DNA of 64,000 bases from the NCBI RefSeq assembly GCF_004210375.1, contig NC_134834.1, forward strand, positions 144,741,009 through 144,805,008, written 5' to 3'. This stretch comes from Tachypleus tridentatus. Lineage: Eukaryota > Arthropoda > Merostomata > Xiphosura > Limulidae. Position numbers and translations under genes: made by a program. The notes under the pieces are model-generated. The model was not told the DNA's origin. It made no database searches and saw only the letters and a list, made by a program, of their open reading frames with translations. Of the stretch, positions 56,891-64,000 are shown piece by piece; the first letter of the stretch is position 1; every line of letters starts with the position of its first letter.

Positions 56891-58127
56891 AACACATGTA
56901 ATATTTAAACAAACTCACTGCAGACATTCAATTAAATTTGTTTTTTTTTTTGTCATAGCATCACTCTTGAAATAACGTGAATGTTGTTAGAAGTTCCAGT
57001 CTATTATAGGTTGACATCCAACCCATAAGAATGTTCTACTATATAATGTTCGCTACTTAATCCACTGTAGTCTATACTGTAAGTAATATATCAACAACAT
57101 TTATTCTGTAGAACGATCAATTAAAGTAGGTTAAGAATTCACGTAAAGGAAAAGTCATTATAAACTTTTTTCATACAAATACTTTTATCTCTGCCAGTTT
57201 TCCAGTTTGAACTATTATTAATACTGTCATATTAGATTTATAAAAATAGAACTAGTTTAAAAATATGTTGTACCGAAAATACAAATAAATATACTTCCAC
57301 GGGGTTCCCGAGAGTGTTCTGTTTCAAGAGTAACTAAAACTAAATGAAAGGAAACAAATATGTTTATTTCTTACATTTGAAGTTTATATGTTATGCTGTG
57401 TTGTAGCCTATAGAGTGCAAAATTTGTTCTCGTAATTTGTGACATGCACACGTTTTACTGACGTCACGACTGTACAAACTGGAACGTTAAGCATCCTTTA
57501 TGTGATGCCACTTTAGTATCTACTGGCTGATTGGCTGATAACACACTACTGTGTAACAGAGTTAGTGGTTACAATAGGTAACCAATCCAGGCGGCCTTCA
57601 GCCCTCTTTCAGGGGAAATAAAGTCTTAAATAATGTTAGGCCTAAGACAAGTGCACTTATAGGTTTCAGTGTTTATGATTATAATTCTCTTGTGTTATTC
57701 TACTCTTCTTGCATTAAAAGAAACCTATTCAATAAATAAAATGATTTGACCGCAAATGTTTTGTGGGTCTTTGTAAGTATACAAATGTTGCTGTGTCAAG
57801 TTGATTCTGAAAATGTTGGACAGAGACTGGCAACAGACAAAACAAAAATTAGTAAATTTTGTACCGATGCCCTTTTCAAGATGTTCACAAATAAACTGAA
57901 ACAGGAATAGTTAGATTGTACCATTTGTACACAACATTGAAAACAGAAAACCTGATATTGCGATATACATTAAAAAAATAAAAACAAACATCACCGCCAT
58001 CTAATTAAAGATAATTTAGGAATAGCAAAGAAATAACTAATTTATCCATATTTTCATTTAGAACAGCGAAGAGGGTGTTTTTTACAGTAACAATAAAGTT
58101 ATTAAGATTCTATCACTTGATCATTCT
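56891..58127. other. No feature seen
   Basis: AT-rich, no recognisable family. Confidence 0.5.
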
Positions 58128-58393
58128 TTTGTTTGTTTGTTCTGAATTTCGCGCAAAGCTACACGAGGGCTATCTGCGCTAGCCATCCGTAATTTAGCAG
58201 TGTAAGGGAGCTAGTCATCACCACCCACCGCCAACTCTTGGACCACTCTTTAACCAACGATTAGCAGGATTGACCGTACATTATAACGCTCCCCCGGCTG
58301 AAAGGGCAAGCATGTTTGGGACGACGGGGATTCGAACCAGCCACCCTCAGATTACGAGTCGAACGCCTTAACCCACCTGGCCATGCCGGGCCA
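58128..58393 (-). repeat. SINE family 1
   Basis: TTTGTTTGTTTGTTCTGAAT to CTGGCCATGCCGGGCC; the ACTAGAGGGAAG block is deleted. Confidence 0.92.
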
Positions 58394-58424
58394 ACTGCTG
58401 TTATAATATTCTGTTGGTCTGTTT

Positions 58425-58540
58425 GTTTTTGTTTCAACGCAAAGCTACAGAATGGGCTATCTTTGCCGTGTTCATAGTTGGGATCGAGCCCAGAATTTTA
58501 ACTTTATATACCTTTAAGCTTGCCACTTAATCACCGGGAG
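58425..58540 (-). repeat. SINE family 2b, diverged copy
   Basis: AACGCAAAGCTACAGAATGG, GGGATCGAGCCCAGAATTTT, GCCACTTAATCACCGGG. Confidence 0.5.
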
Positions 58541-58854
58541 TTTAATTGTTGAAAGCAAACTAAATGTTTTTAGATAGATGAATTAAAAGTAAACGAAAAA
58601 TATTTCTTAAAATTGTAGTACATAAAGTAACATCGTGCGACAGTTTTATGGGTGCAAAATGAAATTCATTCCAACTCTCCCAAAATTCAAGAGACCAGAA
58701 AATAGAATGTAAAAGTGCAATAGTTCTTAAATTAAAACGAAACAGAAACTACTGAAGCTTTTACTGAAAAGAGTAATACCCCGAATCTATATGGAAAAAA
58801 ACTGGACCTTGTTGAACACGCACACCGTGTGTGTGGAAGAAACGAGTTATCCAA

Positions 58855-58970
58855 AGAGTCATCGGTAAGTTTACAGACTTATAATGCTAAAATCTGTGGT
58901 TCGTTTGGCCGTAGTGAACAGAGTTCAGACAGACTTTGGCTTTGCATTACAACAAACAAGAACAAGCAAA
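58855..58970 (+). repeat. SINE family 2, diverged copy
   Basis: GTTTACAGACTTATAATGCT, AAATCTGTGGTTCGTTTGG, then AGACTTTGGCTTTGC and a poly-CAA-like tail. Confidence 0.5.
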
Positions 58971-58995
58971 AAATGAAACCAACTAAATCTAGTTG

Positions 58996-59120
58996 TTGTT
59001 TTAAAATTAAGCTCAAAGCTCACAAAGGGTTGTCTGCGCTCTGCCCACCAACGAAATTATCGAAATCCGGTTTCTTGCGGTAGAAGTCCGCAGATATACC
59101 TCCGTGCCACTGAGGAAGGG
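58996..59120 (-). repeat. SINE family 2b
   Basis: AATTAAGCTCAAAGCTCACA, TTATCGAAATCCGGTTTC, CCGTGCCACTGAGG. Confidence 0.65.
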
Positions 59121-59679
59121 GAGGGGGCACCAGGCCTGGATCATCTTGCTCCTGTTGTCAATCGAACACTGAGATAACTTTCTAACGGAAGTGGTTTTGT
59201 ACAAATTAACCTATACATTACAAAACTACTGAAATCTCATATATTAACATCCAACACATTATCATATTGTATCTCATAACGGCTGGTATGTGTATAAATG
59301 ACCTTGGAAGGCCAAAATGTTGTTCTCTGCTAATCAATAAAAGTGTTAATACCCATATCAGCCGTTCTGACATACGTTTTTATTTCAAGAGGGTTTCTCG
59401 TCGTCAAGACATACTAATATTTTATAACTGACAGAATAATACGAAATTATTTCGTTTTCTTTCAGGACATGCAATAAATATCCAAAACAGCTTTGATAAT
59501 TTATTTTCAACTTTATTATGTCTAAAATATTTGCAGCTTATATCGGTATATACATTGTTATCACTGAAACGTGTCACTGACAGACAGACTATGACTATAT
59601 CAATATCTTAAACAATACTTTTTTTTCAGACAGTTTTATTAAAGAATTCTAATGTGTATGTTAATTTCAACTGGACGCT

Positions 59680-59825
59680 ACACTAATGAAATGTTGAAAC
59701 ACGTGCTGACGAACCATCTTCCTGGTGCACTACATGCATATTGAAAGAAAACAGGGATGAATGATAAACATTGGACATGATAGCGTTACGACGTAGCTTT
59801 TGGTAATGGAAATTACACTGCATGG
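59680..59825 (-). repeat. Dispersed repeat, inverted partner of 51543-51680
   Basis: GTGCTGACGAACCATCTTCC to AGCTTTTGGTAATGGAAATT, ending at the SINE head. Confidence 0.6.
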
Positions 59826-60103
59826 TCCTCCGACATGGCCAGGTGGTTAAGGCATTCGACTTGTAATCCGTGTGTTGCGGGTTCGAATTCCTATCATACC
59901 AAACATGCTCGCCCTTTCAGCCGTGGGGGCATTAAAATGTTACGGTCAATTCCACTATTCGTTAGTAAAAGAGTAGTCCACGAGTTGGCAGTGGGTGGTG
60001 AAGACTAGCTGCCTTCCCTCTAGTTTTACATTGCTAAATTAGGTATGGCTAGCGCAGATAGCCCTCGTGTAGCTTTAGGCGAAATTCAAACTAAACCAAA
60101 TCA
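59826..60103 (+). repeat. SINE family 1
   Basis: TCCTCCGACATGGCCAGGTG head; GGGTTCGAATTCCTATC B box; AAACTAAACCAAATC tail. Confidence 0.9.
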
Positions 60104-60265
60104 ATGCAGGGCTATTGTGCTTGTTAGATATATCATTACTCGACATGGTAAGGCTCCAGAAGCCGTTTTAATATAATGTACACAACCTCTGTTAATGTGT
60201 GAAATGTAAATATAAATACCATGGATGACACAAGACAAAAATAACACCAATGACACTTAAATTAG

Positions 60266-60556
60266 GGCCCGGTGAGTAGGGCGCTCGACTCACAATTTGA
60301 GAGTCGTGGTTTCGAATCCCCAACCCACCAAACATACTAACCCTTAAAGTCGTGAGGGCGTTGTAATTTTATCATTTGTAAAAGAGTAGCACAATTGTTG
60401 GCGATAGGTGGGTGGTGATGAGTAGCTGGTTCCAGTTGGCGGTGGATGGTGAAGACTAACTGGCTTCCCTCAAGTCTTACACTGCTAAATTAGAGTCAGC
60501 TAGCGCAGACAGCTCTTCTGTAGTTTTGCGCGAAATTCAAAAAACAAACAAACAAT
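60266..60556 (+). repeat. SINE family 1 subtype with internal duplication
   Basis: Short head GGGCCCGGTGAGTAGGGCG with CTCACAATTTGAG. The segment around GGTGGATGGTGAAGACTAAC repeats the preceding GGTGGGTGGTGATGAGTAGC. Confidence 0.8.
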
Positions 60557-61453
60557 TCAGTGTCACTGTAAAAATTCATACTTTGAAAGACATTTTGACA
60601 TTTGACCAGTGACATTTTGTTTATTCATACCAAAAGATGGCGCTATTATTTTATGAGGTTTCTAATGTAATATACTCGAAAATCGCGTGAAAGTAAAAAA
60701 TAAATTTTAAAGATCGCCGAAAGGGTAATAAAACATGTGCTCAGTGTTTAACTAAATCGATGGTGGTAGCAATGCCTGTACTTTCATACTTTATCAACCT
60801 ACAGTAATTGTTTGTACTCGTACTACTAGAAGATAATTGCTCTACCAGAGACAACGAATATAAAAATAGAGTTCACACGAAATTTAATTAAAGCAGATGA
60901 TGGATCGTTGAACGATTAATTTCTAAACATCCAAAAGCAGGATCACTTATTCAATCAAGAGCGAAATAATAATTATGGTAATATCAAGGTACATATCACT
61001 AGTATCTGATTGTTCATGCATACATTCAGTGAGTGACCATGCACATGGCTATTTCTTACCAACTGTAAAAGCACATTGATTTTCTTTTCAAGCCAATCAG
61101 TATAAGTCCTAGTAGGAATACTTATATCCAAACCGAATGAAATTAAATGTTTCTTGTCAGTTAAACATGTATCTGTTCAAACTGTGCCACTTACTAATAG
61201 AAACTTTTTTAAAAACGTATTTCCGAACCAATACAACCGTCGTCGTTCTTGGTGTTTTTATAAATTAAAAGAAAAGGCTATTTTAAAATAATACGTAATC
61301 AAAATTATACCTAAGACATCTTCCATATGAAAGACGTATTATATTTGTAAAAATAGGTCTTGATATCATACATAATAACTACTCCTTCTATAAAACATCT
61401 TTTACAAGGCACTATTATTATCTTCACATCTTATTCCATATGTTTTTTACTTT
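60557..61453. other. No feature seen
   Basis: No repeat or exon recognised. Confidence 0.5.
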
Positions 61454-61930
61454 TTATTTTTTTGCAAAGCTATTCGAAGGTTACTTGTTTAGTTTGTTTT
61501 TGAATTTCGCGAAAAGCTACACGAGGGCTATCTGCACTAGCCGTCCCTAATTTTGCAGTGTAAGACTAGAAGGAAAGCAGCTAGTCATTACCATCCACCG
61601 TCAACTCTTGGGCTACTCCTTTACCAACAAATAGTAGGATTGCCTGTAAATTATAACGCCTCCACGGCTGAAAGGGCGAGCATATTTGGTGTGACGGGGA
61701 TGCGAACTCGCGACCCTCAGATTACGAGTCGAGTGTCTTAACCACCCAGCCATGGCGGACTTGACTTAGTTTGCCGCTCCTAATTTAGTTGTGATTCACT
61801 AAAGAGAAGGCAGTTAGTCAACAGTACCCACCACCAACTCTTGGGTTACTCTTTCACCAACGAATAATAGAAATGACCTTCATATAATAACGCTCCATGA
61901 GTGAAAGGACGAATATATTCGGTGACGGAC
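61454..61930 (-). repeat. Old SINE family 1 copy split by a younger one
   Basis: Tail part at 61454-61484 (TTTGCAAAGCTATTCGAAGG) and the remainder at 61760-61930 (TAGTTTGCCGCTCCTAATTT onward). Confidence 0.65.
61485..61757 (-). repeat. Younger SINE family 1 inserted in the older copy
   Basis: Complete reverse copy from GTTTTTGAATTTCGCG to CCCAGCCATGGCGG. Flanking ACTTGTTTAGTTT / ACTTGACTTAGTTT is consistent with a target duplication. Confidence 0.85.
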
Positions 61931-62212
61931 TCTTAAATATTGAATTTTCATAAGAAATACATCAGTCACTCTATGACCAGTTGATTTCTAGAATTTAACA
62001 TTCCAGTTGGTCTTTTAAAATATTGGTTTGCTTACTTCGTTGATTTCATTTTAATTATTCGGTTGTGTGATGTTCCGAACTGGTTTCACTCATGTTACCA
62101 ACGACCGATGTAATTTCTTTTTTTTAAGAATTTTAATCCCTTTTTATTTTGATTTTAATTTTAGCTTCTCTGTGTTATAATTTTAACAATGACCCTATTA
62201 TATGTTATTAGC

Positions 62213-62560
62213 AATTTTAGTTTCTGTGCGTTGCGATGTTTACAGTTTTCGTGTTGTTCAATAATTTTGGTTTCTGTGCGTTGCAATGTTTACAGTTTTC
62301 GTATTATTTAACAATTTTAGTTTCTGTGCATTGCAATGTTTACAGATTTCGTATTATTTAACAATTTTAGTTTCTGTGCATTGCAATGTTTACAGTTTTC
62401 GTATTATTTAACAATTTTAGTTTCTGTGCATTGCGATGTTTACAGTTTTCGTATTATTTAATAATTTCCGTTTCTGTGCATTGCGATGTTTACAGATTTC
62501 GTATTAGTTAACAATATTAGTTTCTGTGCGTTGCAATGTTTACAGTTTCTGTCTTTAGCG
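62213..62560. repeat. 50-bp tandem repeat, seven copies
   Basis: AATTTTAGTTTCTGTGCGTT plus GCAATGTTTACAGTTTTCGT units at 50-bp steps. Confidence 0.92.
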
Positions 62561-62704
62561 TATATTTTACGATTTTAATTACCTTGTATTATGATTTTGA
62601 AAGTTTTTGGGTTTAGTGTATTTTCAACAAATATAGTTCGTATGTATTGTTATTCTAATATCTTTCGCGTTTAGTGGTTCTTTAACAGCCTTAGTTGCTA
62701 GTTG

Positions 62705-62822
62705 TATTTGTAAAAACAAAGCCATCTGCCGTGCTCACCGCGGGGAATCAAACCCCAGCATTTAGTGTTGCAAGTCTGTGGACTGGAAATGTATAAATCA
62801 TTTCAATGAGGGCCGAGGTTTA
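62705..62822 (-). repeat. SINE family 2a, diverged copy
   Basis: AACAAAGCCATCTGCCGTGC, ACCGCGGGGAATCAAACCCC, TTTAGTGTTGCAAGTC. Confidence 0.55.
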
Positions 62823-63825
62823 ATCCACATTACTAACGTAAAATGACTGCGTTTTCTCTCTCTCACACAGAAGAAGAACTGTATCCAGTAATCTAAGAAA
62901 TTTTAATTCCAAATAATCCAATTATTAGCAACAAAAACTATTTTTAGATAATTTTAATCTATCATTACAAAACGCTGCATTAAAAGTTAAGAATAAAGCT
63001 AGACATTTAATTTCCGTTTTCTGCGGAATTCTGATAAATCACCTTTTTTGGAATCTCAGTATAGATTTTCGTTTCTTTTTTATATATTAACCGAGATTAA
63101 TAGAAACGATCCGTTATTTTCACTATTTTGTTCTCACAAGTGATAAAGGCGTGATTACAGCCGCAAGCCTTAATATTAAAGAGTATTCATTCTTTATTGT
63201 TTCTACACACACTCGCTGACAGTAGTCGAGGATACAAAAAATGAGGCAAAGTAAATTAGTCACGCGAGAGAAGAGAATGCATGTTGTACGAAATACATCA
63301 TTAGTAACCAGAATAAAACAAATATTATTAAGAAAAATGTATGAAATACTTTGTAAAGATTTTCGAATCTAGATATTATTATTTGGAGGTATAACCCTCG
63401 ACTGATGCTAATAAAACGTAATGCTGGTTTTCTACTGTTCGATTTCTGAGATAGGAAGAAATAACAATGCAGTTTTGCGACTGTAATGGTCTAACAGAGC
63501 TGAAGATTGAAAATGAGAGAAAAAAAATTATTGTATTAGAGCGTACATATAATAGAATCCAGAGTATCCTTATCTCTATCAGTTCAGTGCAGCAGGCCAG
63601 ATGATACGCAGAATAACGGAATTAGTCCATCAGTTTTGTGGCAACATTAGAACGAGATTATAGCCACGAAAATATACCGTTTAAGAGATAGCTAATGAAG
63701 TCACTAATGTTTTATTTTCGTAACTATGGCAATTCCAACTGTAGTGTGGTAAGTATATTACAATATTTTAAATGAATGGGCGACTAAAGTCAGAAGTTAA
63801 ATTGATTTTTGGGATTGCTACAAAC
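62823..63825. other. No feature seen
   Basis: A short frame MAIPTVVW before GTAAGT at 63744 was noted but is too small to call. Confidence 0.45.
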
Positions 63826-64000
63826 ATAGATAAAGCACGAGAAGGAAGCTCAACTGGCAATTCGCAAGTCCCGGGTTCGAATCCTTGTCCCACCAAATGT
63901 GCTCGCCCCTTTCAGCCGTGGAGACGTTATAACGTAACGGTCAATCCCACTCTTCGTTGACAATAAAAGTTGCCCAAGAGCTGGTGTGTGGGTAATTATG
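63826..64000 (+). repeat. SINE family 1 subtype, cut by the window end
   Basis: GAAGGAAGCTCAACTGGCAA head (changed anticodon arm), CCCGGGTTCGAATCC B box, GCTCGCCCCTTTCAGCC body. Confidence 0.8.

Noticed and set aside
63722..63750. MAIPTVVW followed by GTAAGT as a first exon
   Set aside because: Eight codons and no promoter signal; likely chance.

Overview
The window is eukaryotic, AT-rich and repeat-dense. It has no bacterial-style gene packing, and its coding exons are small islands between introns of 1 to 9 kb. The dominant repeat is a tRNA-headed SINE of about 275 bp, present in some 30 copies. From memory, this SINE (head GGCCCGGCATGGCCAGGTGG, tail CGAAATTCAAAACAAACAAA) is characteristic of horseshoe crabs (Limulus/Tachypleus/Carcinoscorpius). 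I infer a xiphosuran or related chelicerate; no search was run.

The one gene that can be assembled with confidence lies on the minus strand. Five exons (43249-42767, 33913-33669, 32661-32584, 25112-24941, 15793-15584) have consensus splice sites and mutually compatible phases. They join into 395 codons plus a TAG stop. The product is a Ser/Thr/Pro-rich, probably disordered region, then a C-terminal SH2 domain with an intact phosphotyrosine-binding arginine (FMVRES), then a 42-residue acidic tail. The 5' end of the gene is not in hand and should lie above 43.25 kb or outside the window.

Layout. 1-15.5 kb: intergenic, with a possible TATA promoter and short exon at the left edge, a plus-strand exon candidate with one membrane segment (9743-9914), a piggyBac-like TTAA MITE, a short mariner/Tc1-type deletion derivative and several SINEs. 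15.6-43.3 kb: the SH2 gene. Its introns carry a mariner and a Tc1-like element lying almost end to end (17.25-19.7 kb), a decayed LINE reverse transcriptase with a SINE inside it (29.7-30.7 kb), and six different tandem arrays with units of 36-86 bp. 43.3-64 kb: presumed upstream part of the gene or intergenic DNA, with a second mariner copy, a hammerhead-ribozyme-like motif (47.8 kb), related satellite arrays, a GC-rich ORF-dense island (55.4-56.05 kb) and many SINEs, one nested inside another.

No rRNA, functional tRNA, CRISPR or bacterial-type feature was seen. The most informative observations are the assembled SH2 gene, the hammerhead-like motif, and three tRNA-headed SINE families that appear to share a 3' tail. 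Most remaining open reading frames are short, AT-rich and unsupported by splice sites or protein-like composition.
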